Origin: Sphingomonas brevis
Lineage (GTDB): Bacteria; Pseudomonadota; Alphaproteobacteria; Sphingomonadales; Sphingomonadaceae
Length of the DNA: 64,000 nucleotides
Reading direction: 5' to 3'
Assembly: GCF_023516505.1 (NCBI RefSeq)
Contig: NZ_JAMGBB010000001.1
Span: 310,001-374,000, forward strand
Shown: positions 17,867 to 26,190 of the stretch, piece after piece
Numbering within the stretch: position 1 is the stretch's first letter
How the letters are laid out: each line of letters opens with the position of its first letter
Program-made: the position numbers and the translations under genes
Notes under the pieces: generated by a model
The model's input: the letters and a program-made list of their open reading frames with translations, nothing else
Databases searched by the model: none
Told to the model about the DNA's origin: nothing

Positions 17867-19466
17867 TTGGCGAGCCCCGGACAGCGGTCACTGTCGAGCG
17901 GATCGGCAATTGTATGTTGAATGTCGCGCCGTGGAGCTTGCCAGGCGCGGCCGATATTTTTCCGCCAAGTTCCTCGATGATCGTCCGGGACAGCGAGAGG
18001 CCAAGCCCGGTCCCGGTCGACTTGGTGGTGAAGAAAGGATCGAAGATGCTGGCCAGCTTGGCGGGGGCGATGCCGCCGCCGGAATCGCTGACTTCAAGCT
18101 GCAACCTGCCGCCCGATCGCTCCGATTTGATCGCGATCGTCCGGGCCCGCCGCCTGGTCGTGCTGAGGGATTCGATGGCGTTGGTGAGGAGGTTGATCAG
18201 CACCCGCTGCAACTGGACCCGGTTGGCGAGGATCGGCGGCAGGTCATCGTCCAGCGAAAGCTGCAGCGAAACCCGGTGGACGCCCATTTCCCGGTCGAGC
18301 AGCGCGGCGGTTTCGCGCACCAGCTCGTTAAGGTCGACTTCGCTGATCGATCCGGACTCCGCGGAAAACATCGCGCGGATGCTCTTGATCACCTCGAAGG
18401 TGCGATTGCCGGCGTCGATCGTTTCGCGCATCGACTGGGCTGCCCGGGCCGTGTCCGGCTGCTCACGGTCGAGCCAGCTGAGGCCGGCCGATGCGCTGAG
18501 CTTGGCGGCGGCAAGCGGCTGTCCGACCTCATGGGCGATGGCGGCCGCCACCGCGTCCATCGACATCAGTCGTGCATCGCGCTCCCGATCGCGCGCCGCC
18601 GTGGACAAGGCAAGCCGCGCGTAGAGGCGGTTTGAGTCGGCGATCAACGCGAGCATGACGATCAGGTTCGAAGCCAGCATCATTCCGAACAGGCAATAGA
18701 AGCCGAGCGTGAAGCGGGCATAAAGCGGCATGTTGAGCAGGGACTGGGCCAGCCAGGCGGCGAGCGCGACCATCAGCCACATGTCGAGCACCGACCGCTT
18801 CTGGCGGTAGAGCAGATACAGCCCCGTCGCCGACAGCGCGATGACGACCAGGTTGAGGACGACCAAACTCGTCCACACGCCCCGCGTCGCATCGACGAAG
18901 ATTGGCGGCAGCAAGTCGTGGCCGGAAGTCGCCAGGATAGTAGCCAGCACCGCCAGCGCCATCGCTCCCAACACCGCTGGCAGGACGCGCACTGGCAAAC
19001 GCTCCGCCTCCACCAGGGCGGTGGAGTCGGTTCGTTTCAACAGGGCGTATATGATGATTGCGGTAGGAAAGACGGTCCGGCGAAAGACGGCGAGCCATGC
19101 CGCCGTGCTGATCTTTGCGCCGAGCAGGCCATCGGGACTGAACGCGCCGGGAAAGGTCAGGGCGTGCGGAACCAGCAGCAGCGCGGCGAAGACATAGCCA
19201 GACGCAAGTACGACCAGCGCTCGCGACCGAAACACGGCGGCCTGGGAATATAGCAGGGCGCCGATGATCAGCTCGTCGGCGAACATCACCGCGTCTATCG
19301 ACGGTGGAAAGGCGTTGCTGCTGGGCAGGGGAATATTGGCAAATGGCAGAATGATTAGGACAGCAGCGAAAAGCCCGATGACGATGGCGACTGCCAGCCG
19401 GATTTCCAGCCGGCCGGGCGGTGTGTCGAATAGCCCCAGATTTTCCCGCGCCACCATCTCTCCCAT
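17859..19466 (-). CDS. MASE4 sensor histidine kinase
   Basis: 535 aa. Residues ~20-280 contain about eight membrane helices of the MASE4 type. The H-box AAIAHEVGQPLAA places the phospho-acceptor at His312. N-, G1- and G2-type ATP-binding motifs follow (LINLLTNAIES, VSDSGGGIAP, TGLGLSLSRTI). It would autophosphorylate in response to an unknown membrane signal. No response regulator lies next to it, so it is an orphan in this window. The stop overlaps the GNAT gene. Confidence 0.88.
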   Translation of the reverse strand: MGEMVARENLGLFDTPPGRLEIRLAVAIVIGLFAAVLIILPFANIPLPSSNAFPPSIDAVMFADELIIGALLYSQAAVFRSRALVVLASGYVFAALLLVPHALTFPGAFSPDGLLGAKISTAAWLAVFRRTVFPTAIIIYALLKRTDSTALVEAERLPVRVLPAVLGAMALAVLATILATSGHDLLPPIFVDATRGVWTSLVVLNLVVIALSATGLYLLYRQKRSVLDMWLMVALAAWLAQSLLNMPLYARFTLGFYCLFGMMLASNLIVMLALIADSNRLYARLALSTAARDRERDARLMSMDAVAAAIAHEVGQPLAAAKLSASAGLSWLDREQPDTARAAQSMRETIDAGNRTFEVIKSIRAMFSAESGSISEVDLNELVRETAALLDREMGVHRVSLQLSLDDDLPPILANRVQLQRVLINLLTNAIESLSTTRRRARTIAIKSERSGGRLQLEVSDSGGGIAPAKLASIFDPFFTTKSTGTGLGLSLSRTIIEELGGKISAAPGKLHGATFNIQLPIRSTVTAVRGSPIA

Positions 19467-19527
19467 CAGGCGAGACCGAAGGCTAACTCGATTTTCCGGC
19501 GAAACCTAGTGCGGGGCATTGGCTACG

Positions 19528-21711
19528 TCAGAAGGAATAGGATGCCGAAAGGCCGAAGCGGCGCGGCTCGGCCGGCCGTTGCAGCACGCCGGTCGTGGGG
19601 AAGGTCACCAGCGTCGCATAATAATGGGCGTCGGTGAGGTTGAGCACCCACAGCCGGATCGCCGGGCCGCGGCCGGCCGGCCGCCACTCGGCTGACAGGT
19701 CGAGCGTGGCATAGCCGCCTTGCCGGACTTCATTGTCCGGCTCGGCATAATAGCCGTCATTGTAAGCGAGGTTGCCGGCAAGCAGCAGCGTTCCCGACCT
19801 GCCCAGGCCAAGCCGCTGGGTGACGCCCAGATTGGCCTTATACTCCGGCGCGAAAGGCAGGTGGTTTCCGGTCGCGTCGCATTGCACCGGCGAATAGAGG
19901 GCCACGGCATCCTGGCTGTAATCGGTGCAGGTCGCATTGTCGAAGCGATTGAACCGGGCATGCAGCCACTGCGCGCCGAACGACAGGTTGGTCGATAGAC
20001 CGACCCGCGCGGCAAGCTGCAGATCGATTCCGTAGATGTCGGCAGTGGTGGCATTGGTCGTGACCGAACCGGCAGCAGTGAACGCCGAGACCTGCAGGTC
20101 CCTGTAATCATAGTAGAAAAAGGCGGCGTCTGCCTTGAATCGGCCGGCAGCGTCGGCATATTTGAGTCCCGCTTCATAATCGTCGAGCGTTTCCGGGGCG
20201 AATGCCGGGGCCTGCGGCGACTGCAGGTTCCAGCCGCCGCTCTGGAAACCGCGACTGACGACGGCATAGCCCAACAGGGCGTTCGAGAAATCATGGTCGA
20301 CGGACGCGCGCCAGGTCAGCTTGCGGAAGCTGCTGTCCTGCTCGAGCGGCTCCTCGTCGAGCAGGGGCAGGCCAGGAACCGGGCGGACGAAGGGCGGATT
20401 GTCGAACAGGCGCTCGCCGCGCGCATCGACCGAGCGATGCTCGATCGTATAGCGAAGGCCGGCGGTCAGGCGGGTCGACGGGCCGATCGGCAAGGTGCCC
20501 TGGCCATATGCGGCGTAGGACGAGACCTCGCCTTCGTCCTCGATCGACTGAAAGGTGCGGCCGCCGCGATCCGCCGAATAGCTGCCGCCCAGGGTGAATG
20601 TCGTCGGGTCGTAGCGTTCCTCGAGGCGGAGATAATAGAGGCCTGCTACCCAGCGAAAGGGTGAAGCTTCGCCCGACCGGAGCTGCAACTCCTGGGTGAA
20701 CTGATCCTGCCTGGCATCGGGGTCGCCGGTCAGCAGCGGCTCCGGCCCGAGATCGAGATCGGCATGGTAGCGCGCCTGCATCCGGCGCAGGGCGGTGAGG
20801 CTCATCAGGCTGATGTCGCCAAGCTCGGCGTCGGCCTTCAGCGAGACGCCGCCATATTTGAAGTGCATCCGGTTCGATCCGTCATGGTCGCTGTCGCGGA
20901 AATCGAGCAGGCGCGGATTGCCGGCCGCATGAAATCCTTCGACCGGCAGCTGGGTGAAATCCTGCTCGACGTCCTGATAGTCGCCGGCCAGGGTCAGGGT
21001 CAGGCTTTCCGTCGGACGCCAGAGCAATTTGCTGCGCGCGACCAGGCTGTGGTCGACCTCGCCCTGGTCCTTCTTGCCGGTGAAGAGGTTGGTGCCGTAG
21101 CCGCCGTTCCGCGACAGGCTGACGGCCAAATTGCCGGCGATCAGGTCGTTGCCGCCGGTAAGGTAAGCGTCGCCGCGAAGGTAGCCGTAAGTGCCGACGT
21201 GAAGCGCGATCTCGCCACTCAGTCCCGGATCGGGGTCGCGGGTGATGACCTGGATCACGCCGCCGGTCGTATTGCGGCCGAACAGCGTCCCCTGCGGGCC
21301 GTTCAGCACCTCGATCCGATCGATTCCGCGAAGGTCGAGCAGGGCGCTGATCGCCGAAGCGAGATAGACTCCGTCGACATAGGTGGCGACGCTGTTTTCG
21401 ACGCCGAGGGTGGAGCGCTTGCCGACCCCGCGCAGGAAGGGCTGGGTGAAGGCGCCGGTGCGGGTCATGTGGAGGCTGGGGACGACCTTGCCGAGGCTGG
21501 CCATGTCGGTCGCCTGATAATCCTCCAGCCGCTTGCCGGAGAGGGCGGTGAGGGAGATCGGAACGTCCTCGGGCGGCTCCGGCCGGCGCTGGGCGGTGAC
21601 GACAATCACCTCTCCCGTATCGGTGGCGGGCGCGGCCTGCTCGGCCGAGACGCGGTCGGGCAGCGCCAGGCCGAGCCACGCGAATGCATAAAGGAATGGC
21701 CTTGCGGACAC
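19528..21711 (-). CDS. TonB-dependent receptor
   Basis: 727 aa. A signal peptide is followed by a TonB box-like region (DTGEVIVVTAQRR), a plug domain (FLRGVGKRSTLGVENSVATYVDGVYL, RIEVLNGPQGTLFGRNTTGGVI) and a 22-strand barrel ending in SASYSF. It takes up a ligand across the outer membrane using TonB energy. The substrate is not evident; the plug is of the common sphingomonad type. The start is a GTG. A perfect palindrome 91 bp upstream may be its operator. Confidence 0.92.
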   Translation of the reverse strand: MSARPFLYAFAWLGLALPDRVSAEQAAPATDTGEVIVVTAQRRPEPPEDVPISLTALSGKRLEDYQATDMASLGKVVPSLHMTRTGAFTQPFLRGVGKRSTLGVENSVATYVDGVYLASAISALLDLRGIDRIEVLNGPQGTLFGRNTTGGVIQVITRDPDPGLSGEIALHVGTYGYLRGDAYLTGGNDLIAGNLAVSLSRNGGYGTNLFTGKKDQGEVDHSLVARSKLLWRPTESLTLTLAGDYQDVEQDFTQLPVEGFHAAGNPRLLDFRDSDHDGSNRMHFKYGGVSLKADAELGDISLMSLTALRRMQARYHADLDLGPEPLLTGDPDARQDQFTQELQLRSGEASPFRWVAGLYYLRLEERYDPTTFTLGGSYSADRGGRTFQSIEDEGEVSSYAAYGQGTLPIGPSTRLTAGLRYTIEHRSVDARGERLFDNPPFVRPVPGLPLLDEEPLEQDSSFRKLTWRASVDHDFSNALLGYAVVSRGFQSGGWNLQSPQAPAFAPETLDDYEAGLKYADAAGRFKADAAFFYYDYRDLQVSAFTAAGSVTTNATTADIYGIDLQLAARVGLSTNLSFGAQWLHARFNRFDNATCTDYSQDAVALYSPVQCDATGNHLPFAPEYKANLGVTQRLGLGRSGTLLLAGNLAYNDGYYAEPDNEVRQGGYATLDLSAEWRPAGRGPAIRLWVLNLTDAHYYATLVTFPTTGVLQRPAEPRRFGLSASYSF

Positions 21712-21801
21712 CGCAAGCCGCTCAGCCCTGAAAGCCGCCGCCGACCGAACTTCAGCGTCCGAAGATAGCCATGCCCCCGTAAACTCTCCCAGGTCCGAAC
21801 C

Positions 21802-21813
21802 TAACCTAGGTTA
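21802..21813. promoter_or_regulatory. Perfect 12-bp palindrome upstream of TonB receptor
   Basis: TAACCTAGGTTA is a perfect inverted repeat. On the receptor's strand it is embedded in TATAACCTAGGTTAGG, so it could overlap a -10 element. It is a candidate operator; the regulator is unknown. Confidence 0.4.
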
Positions 21814-21842
21814 TACTACATGCCGCAGAATGCTGGGACCAG

Positions 21843-22403
21843 CTAATGATTGCCGTTGAGTCTCTTCCCAACCGCCAGCTGGGCGAGGAAATCCTCCATC
21901 ATCGACGAAACCTTGGACGCCGATCCCAACAACACGGGAGAACCCTGGCCGTACCAGGTGGCCCAGACCTTGTCGTCTTCCAGGCTGAAGATGATGCCGC
22001 CCGGACTCTCGTCCTCGCCCGGGACGTGCATGGCATGGAACAGGGCGCGCGCCACCATCACGAAGCCGATCATTGTCCCTGACGCGAGCAGGAACATTGC
22101 CGAGCTGGGCAGGAAGCAGTGAGAAGCCAGCATCGCCGACGGCGTGCCGACGAAAATGAAACCGAAGAACAAAGCGCAGGCGAGCGCGACCAGGCTGGCC
22201 AGCCACCAGCGCAGCAGCAAGGCGGCGAGCAGGACGAACGGCAGGAAAATGGTGAATTCGCAGCCCACCACCATGTCGTCGATCGCGAAGCGAGTCGCGG
22301 TCGCCGCTGAAGTAGCGGCGATCCCGCAGAGCAGTGCCAGCCGGCCAGTTAAAGGTGGTCCCTGGAGCCATCGCACGAAGCGGGCCCGGATCGGATGCGC
22401 CAA
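21843..22403 (-). CDS. Four-helix membrane protein, sensor-domain-like, unknown function
   Basis: 186 aa. Four hydrophobic helices (~20-125), with FLPFVLLAALLLRWWLA and FFGFIFVG segments recalling DUF4118-type sensor modules. No output domain follows. The soluble tail has GGIIFSLEDDKVWATWYGQ and a closing SSMMEDFLAQLAVGKRL segment that looks conserved in other sphingomonad proteins. The start is a TTG at 22403; a GTG nine codons later is possible. It lies upstream of the TonB receptor on the same strand with a 130-bp gap. Confidence 0.65.
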   Translation of the reverse strand: MAHPIRARFVRWLQGPPLTGRLALLCGIAATSAATATRFAIDDMVVGCEFTIFLPFVLLAALLLRWWLASLVALACALFFGFIFVGTPSAMLASHCFLPSSAMFLLASGTMIGFVMVARALFHAMHVPGEDESPGGIIFSLEDDKVWATWYGQGSPVLLGSASKVSSMMEDFLAQLAVGKRLNGNH

Positions 22404-22529
22404 AAAGGGAATCTCGCAAAGCCTCCCATGGCCCGTTTAAAACCTATCTGATTGCCGGTGTATCGGGGCTAGTTCCGATTTTGCCTTAATTGCGGTCCCT
22501 TCGGATTTTTCAGTGTTGACCCCTAGGGG

Positions 22530-22601
22530 TCAGATGAGCAGCGACAGGACGACCAGCACGCCGGCGGCGCCGATGAACAGGCGCCAGAAATTTCCGTTCA
22601 T
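22530..22601 (-). CDS. 23-aa hydrophobic microprotein
   Basis: MNGNFWRLFIGAAG followed by a hydrophobic run to the stop, with AAGGA about 12 bases upstream of the ATG. A single helix fills almost the whole peptide. It follows a hairpin that ends in a T-rich stretch on the same strand. It is probably a small membrane peptide, but nothing else supports translation. Confidence 0.4.
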   Translation of the reverse strand: MNGNFWRLFIGAAGVLVVLSLLI

Positions 22602-22621
22602 TTGCAGCCTGCTTCCTTGAA

Positions 22622-22656
22622 AGCAAAAGCCCCCGGCCGTCGGGGCGGCCGGGGGT
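22622..22656 (-). terminator. Terminator-like hairpin (minus strand)
   Basis: CCCCCGGCCG and CGGCCGGGGG form a perfect 10-bp stem with a 6-nt loop. On the minus strand it is followed by CTTTTGCTTTC. No gene is seen upstream of it on that strand, so it may end a small RNA transcribed from 22660-22860. Confidence 0.55.
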
Positions 22657-22869
22657 GGGGATCGGCATGATCTCCCCACCATGCCGAGGGCCAAGCTATG
22701 CCTGCCCAACGCTCGCCAATAGCTATCGTTGGATAGGGGGCCGGCCGGCCGTTCGTAGGGCGCTGCATGAGCGTTCGTCGAAACTTGCCGACGCCGGTCG
22801 TGAGCCGGTTGGCGGCGGGGAAATTCCGGGACCATCACCTCACAGGCATTTTTCAGGGGGAGGCGAACG

Positions 22870-24930
22870 ATGCTCGACCGCCGGCAATTCATCCAGGCCG
22901 CCGCTGCAATGGGCGCCGCATTCGCCTGGGGCGGCCCGGCCCGCGCGTCGCGCGTCAAATGGACCGAGCGGCGCAATCTCTATCCCCACGGCGTGGCGTC
23001 GGGCGATCCCGATCCGCACAGCGTGATCCTGTGGACCCGCCGGCCGTATGAGGCGGGCAAGCGGCAAATGCTGACCGTTGAAGTGGCGGAGGATGCGGCG
23101 TTCCGACGGGTCGTGGCGCATGCGCCCGCGCCGGTCAGCGCCGCGTCCGACTGGACCGCCCGGGTGCTGGTCGGTGGCCTCAAGCCTTCGCACACCTATT
23201 GGTACCGTTTCACCGATGCCCAAGGGAATGGCAGCCGGGTCGGGCGGACGATTACCGCGCCGGCGGCGGACGATCCGCGGACCATCAACTTCGCCTTCGT
23301 AAGCTGCCAGGACATCAACGAAAGCAAGCTCAATGCCTACCGCCGAATGATCTTCGAAGACGAGCGGGCGCAGCCGGCAGACCAGATCGAATTCGTCCTG
23401 CACCTTGGCGATTTCATCTACGAGGTGGTCCAATATCCGGAGGAAGGGAAGCCCCGGTTCGACCGGAAGCTCTACGAGGTTGCACGGATTCCGGACTCGC
23501 TCAAAGTCCGTAACTATCATCTCCCGACGACGCTCGAGGGATACCGTGCGGTGTGGAAGGGCTTTCTCGCCGATCCCGACCTCCAGGATGCGCGGGCCCG
23601 CTGGCCGTTCATATGCACCTGGGACAATCACGAATTTTCTTGGCAGGGCTGGCAGAGCATCCTGAAAGCACCGTCGATTGAGCAGCCAGGGCAGACCATC
23701 AAGGTCGCGGCGAACCAGGCGTGGTTCGAAAATATTCCGGCGCGGGTGAAGGCGCCGAGCGGAACCTTTGACGAGTTCGGTTCCGTTGCCGTCAAGAACG
23801 TCAAGATCGACAAGTTCGGCGATGACGGCCTCGGTCTCGAGCCGAATAATATTGCCGCGATCAATAGCCTGATCATCTATCGTGCGCTGCGCTTCGGTCG
23901 CCATCTCGATCTGCTGCTCACCGACGAGCGCAGCTATCGCGGTCCGAACCCGTTCGAAGAGTCGGCGACCGATAAATTGGCTGACTGGGCCGATTACGGC
24001 ATGTTCCCCGACGACCTGTTGCAGGCGCTTGACGGGGGACGCGCCTTCAACGGCGGCAATCCGCCTGCGGAACTGGAATTCAACGGCGCCAAGGTCCCTA
24101 ACCCGAACAAGGACAAGCCGCCACAAACCATCCTTGGAGGGACTCAGAAAGCGTGGTTCAAGAACCGGCTGCGCACCTCGGGGGCGACCTGGAAGATTTG
24201 GGCCAGTTCGCAATGCACCCTGGAGCAGCGCGCCGATCCGGAGAACTTCCCCGAAGGGCTGACAAAACAGAAATGGCCGGCAGGAAGGTTCGCCAACGTG
24301 CAAGGCGGCGACTTCGGCAGCGCCTGGGTCGAGCGCAGCGAGATCTATGACCTGGTGCGTGACGCCAAGATAACCGGTCTGGCGATCGTTTCCGGTGACC
24401 TCCATAGTTTCTGGGCGGGTTACGCTTCTGCGCAATTGCCGCCCGGCAAGTTCGAACCGATCGGGCTGAGCTTCACCGGGGGATCTATATCGAGTGTGGG
24501 CGGCGCCGAAGCGCACGAGTATGTCATCAAGAAGGACGACAAATTCCGGCCGCTGTACCTTGCCGACCGGCCGGGCGCGGCGAAGCCCGAGCACACGTAC
24601 AACATGATGTTGAGGCACGGGGTCCGGTCCTGCTTCGAATATGCCAAATCCTTCGATCGGGCGAAGGCGCTGGCCCTGGCCAACCCGGATGTCGCGCCGC
24701 ACCTCGAGTTCGTCGATATCGGCGGGCATGGCTATGCCAAGGTGCGGCTCAGCAGTGAGGAGATGCGGACCGAATTCGTCTGCATCCCGCGCCCGGTGAC
24801 GAGGAGCGAGCGCCCTGACGGCGGACCGCTGCGCTACCGCGTGGCGCATACAGCCAAGCTGTGGAAACCAGGCGAAGCGCCGAAGCTAGTCGCCGAGGTA
24901 CTTGAAGGCGATCCGGGCCTTTCGATCTAG
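22870..24930 (+). CDS. phoD: Alkaline phosphatase D family protein
   Basis: 686 aa. A twin-arginine signal (DRRQFIQAAAAMG) directs Tat export. An N-terminal Ig-like domain (PHGVASGDPDPHSVILWTR) precedes the PhoD metallophosphatase core: SCQD, FVLHLGDFIYE, TWDNHEF and SGDLHSFWAG supply Fe/Ca ligands. It hydrolyses phosphate esters, including phosphodiesters, in the periplasm or outside the cell. AGGGGGAGG precedes the ATG. The last 30 bases of the gene recur at 25611, on the far side of the GIY-YIG/REP element. Confidence 0.92.
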   Translation: MLDRRQFIQAAAAMGAAFAWGGPARASRVKWTERRNLYPHGVASGDPDPHSVILWTRRPYEAGKRQMLTVEVAEDAAFRRVVAHAPAPVSAASDWTARVLVGGLKPSHTYWYRFTDAQGNGSRVGRTITAPAADDPRTINFAFVSCQDINESKLNAYRRMIFEDERAQPADQIEFVLHLGDFIYEVVQYPEEGKPRFDRKLYEVARIPDSLKVRNYHLPTTLEGYRAVWKGFLADPDLQDARARWPFICTWDNHEFSWQGWQSILKAPSIEQPGQTIKVAANQAWFENIPARVKAPSGTFDEFGSVAVKNVKIDKFGDDGLGLEPNNIAAINSLIIYRALRFGRHLDLLLTDERSYRGPNPFEESATDKLADWADYGMFPDDLLQALDGGRAFNGGNPPAELEFNGAKVPNPNKDKPPQTILGGTQKAWFKNRLRTSGATWKIWASSQCTLEQRADPENFPEGLTKQKWPAGRFANVQGGDFGSAWVERSEIYDLVRDAKITGLAIVSGDLHSFWAGYASAQLPPGKFEPIGLSFTGGSISSVGGAEAHEYVIKKDDKFRPLYLADRPGAAKPEHTYNMMLRHGVRSCFEYAKSFDRAKALALANPDVAPHLEFVDIGGHGYAKVRLSSEEMRTEFVCIPRPVTRSERPDGGPLRYRVAHTAKLWKPGEAPKLVAEVLEGDPGLSI

Positions 24931-24937
24931 CGATTGG
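24901..24937 (+). repeat. Left copy of ~37-bp direct repeat (3' end of phoD)
   Basis: CTTGAAGGCGATCCGGGCC.. and its continuation through CTAG and ATTGG recur at 25611-25647 with about 33 of 37 matches. The two copies flank the GIY-YIG/REP element, like an old target-site duplication or a phoD tail copied on insertion. Confidence 0.75.
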
Positions 24938-25047
24938 CCGCCGTCATCGCTTCAAGGCAGAATGACCACGGCTAGCCCGATGTACAGGCGTCACCCCGGC
25001 CTTGATGACCGGCATGCGGCACTGTCTGGGGGACAGTGCCGGTCCGA

Positions 25048-25374
25048 TCATGGGTCCGCCTGTCTTCCTAGCGGCAATGGATCGAAGCCAAGATCCTCGG
25101 CAAGATCGCGCCAGCCGGGGTTGCCTGCGTTGACGAAATCATACTTCCACTGCCGCCGCCATCGCTTGATCTGCTTCTCTCGCAGGATGGCGGATTCCAT
25201 CGTTTCATGGACCTCGAACCAGACCAATCTTTTGATCCCGTATCGCGCCGTGAAACCCTTCGTCGCTTCGGTACGATGCTGCCAGATGCGACCGATCAGA
25301 TCGCTTGTGACGCCGGTATAGAAGGTGCTGTGGGAGGCGCGGGCTAAGAGATAAACACAAGGCTGACGTTCCAT
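25048..25374 (-). CDS. GIY-YIG nuclease family protein (copy A)
   Basis: 108 aa. The core is VYLLARASHSTFYTGVTSDLIGRIWQH: the first motif reads VYLL.. and the second FYTGVT, with catalytic Tyr, the Arg of GRIWQHR and Glu in ESAILREKQIKRW. It is a stand-alone GIY-YIG domain, like the UPF0213/YhbQ type, expected to nick or cleave DNA. It differs at only about ten residues from copy B at 58462, mostly near the C-terminus, where it ends GFDPLPLGRQADP. It is embedded in REP repeats. Confidence 0.88.
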   Translation of the reverse strand: MERQPCVYLLARASHSTFYTGVTSDLIGRIWQHRTEATKGFTARYGIKRLVWFEVHETMESAILREKQIKRWRRQWKYDFVNAGNPGWRDLAEDLGFDPLPLGRQADP

Positions 25375-25400
25375 TGCCCAGAGTTCAAAAGGCAGGCAGA

Positions 25401-25419
25401 CCCCGGGTCAAGCCCGGGG
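25401..25419. repeat. REP palindrome
   Basis: CCCCGGGTCAAGCCCGGGG, an 8-bp arm palindrome. The matching sequence occurs at 58419-58437 in copy B. Confidence 0.85.
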
Positions 25420-25477
25420 TGACGTTCGATTAATCCAATGACCGCAATGGGTCGAAAGCGGCCACACCTCATTCGTC

Positions 25478-25498
25478 ATCCCGGACTTGATCCGGGAT
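25478..25498. repeat. REP palindrome
   Basis: ATCCCGGACTTGATCCGGGA plus T; arms ATCCCGGA and TCCGGGAT. The same palindrome occurs near 58338-58359. Confidence 0.85.
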
Positions 25499-25610
25499 CC
25501 GCCTTTTCATTTGCGCCCAGAAAGGCAGGCAGACCATGACTGGACGGCACCGTCCCCCAGACGGTGCCGCATGCCGGTCATCAAGCCCGGGGTGACGCTA
25601 GGTACAACTG

Positions 25611-25647
25611 CTTGAGGGCGATCCGGGCCTTTCTATCTAGGCATTGG
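25611..25647 (+). repeat. Right copy of ~37-bp direct repeat
   Basis: Repeats the 3' end of phoD (24901-24937) with four mismatches, including GAGGG for GAAGG and TTCTATC for TTCGATC. It marks the right border of the inserted unit. Confidence 0.75.
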
Positions 25648-25698
25648 GTTTGCGGCGCCCGCCCAAGGCGAAATAACTCGGCGTGAAATAAGCAGTAT

Positions 25699-25812
25699 TC
25701 AGAGCAGCAGGATCACGGCCAGCACCGAATAAAAGGCGATTCCGAAGGCGATGCACCACAACAGGGGATGCACAGGCTCTCGTCTGGTGAAGTTGTGCTC
25801 GGGATAGGACAT
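25699..25812 (-). CDS. 37-aa small membrane protein
   Basis: The ATG at 25812 has GGGGAGATC directly upstream. The peptide starts MSYPEHNFTRREPVHPLLW and continues as one hydrophobic helix (AFGIAFYSVLAVILLL) to the stop. The polar, charged N-terminus and C-terminal helix fit a small inner-membrane protein. No family is recognised. Overlapping longer frames have no sensible composition. Confidence 0.6.
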   Translation of the reverse strand: MSYPEHNFTRREPVHPLLWCIAFGIAFYSVLAVILLL

Positions 25813-25883
25813 GGGATCTCCCCAATTCGACCGAGCACTTGACCTATAGGATAGCTGCTGCTGCTATTCAACCGTGTCGAATC

Positions 25884-25917
25884 AAGGCCGGAGGGTTCCC
25901 ACTTGTTCCGGCCTTTT
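25884..25917 (+). terminator. Terminator-like hairpin
   Basis: AAGGCCGGA and TCCGGCCTT form a 9-bp stem with a 14-nt loop, followed by TTTAGG. Confidence 0.6.
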
Positions 25918-26138
25918 AGGGCGCTGCCGTTGGTTACGGTGTTCGGCTTGCGGAGCTGATGCTTCGGCCCAGGGCTGGCGGCAGTGTCTTCCGCGCGGCG
26001 TTCGTCATCCGGCAGCAGATAGGCAGTTGGGTGCATATATAACCTATCTGGTAAAAATATCTTGACATCGTGACGCTCATCTGGCACAAGCAAGGCACAG
26101 TCGGAAAATGTGATTCGGGCCCTTCGACGGGCTCCTGA

Positions 26139-26171
26139 AAGGCCGGGCGCGAGGGCGCCGCGGCCTTTTTG
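26139..26171 (+). terminator. Terminator just before the GTA genes
   Basis: AAGGCCG-GGCGC pairs with GCGCC-CGGCCTT (one bulged G), with a GAGG loop, followed by TTT. It ends 20 bp before the first GTA gene. Confidence 0.75.
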
Positions 26172-26190
26172 CTTTGGCGTGGAGGCGTGT

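Larger units (their letters stand above)
24990..25596 (-). mobile_element. GIY-YIG/REP element, copy A, with ~72-bp terminal inverted repeats
   Basis: The ends 24990-25062 and 25526-25596 are imperfect inverted repeats of each other. Both run GTCACCCCGG..TTGATGACCGGCATGCGGCAC, then (C/T)GTCTGGGGGAC, then a variable CATGG..CCTG part. Between them are the GIY-YIG gene and two REP palindromes (25401-25419 and 25478-25498). About 545 bp of this unit, from ~25530 back to ~24986, is nearly identical to 58305-58850 in the opposite orientation. It lacks a transposase, so mobility, if real, would depend on the nuclease or on host or trans factors. Confidence 0.7.
25813..26190. other. 378-bp intergenic region before the GTA remnant
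   Basis: No gene is seen. It holds two terminator hairpins (25884-25917 and 26139-26171) with a TTGACA hexamer at 26062-26067 between them. The layout is compatible with a short non-coding transcript of under 110 nt ending at 26171, but no good -10 element was found. Confidence 0.4.

Noticed and set aside
22840-24849. A 669-codon minus-strand frame opposite phoD.
   Set aside because: It is a shadow of phoD with no family match.
25400-25600. CRISPR array from the repeated palindromes.
   Set aside because: Repeats are REP palindromes of different lengths without regular spacers, and no cas genes are present.
26110-26190. GTG at 26110 as start of the small terminase.
   Set aside because: That start would place a terminator hairpin inside the coding sequence, whereas TTG 26191 has a GGAGG ribosome site.
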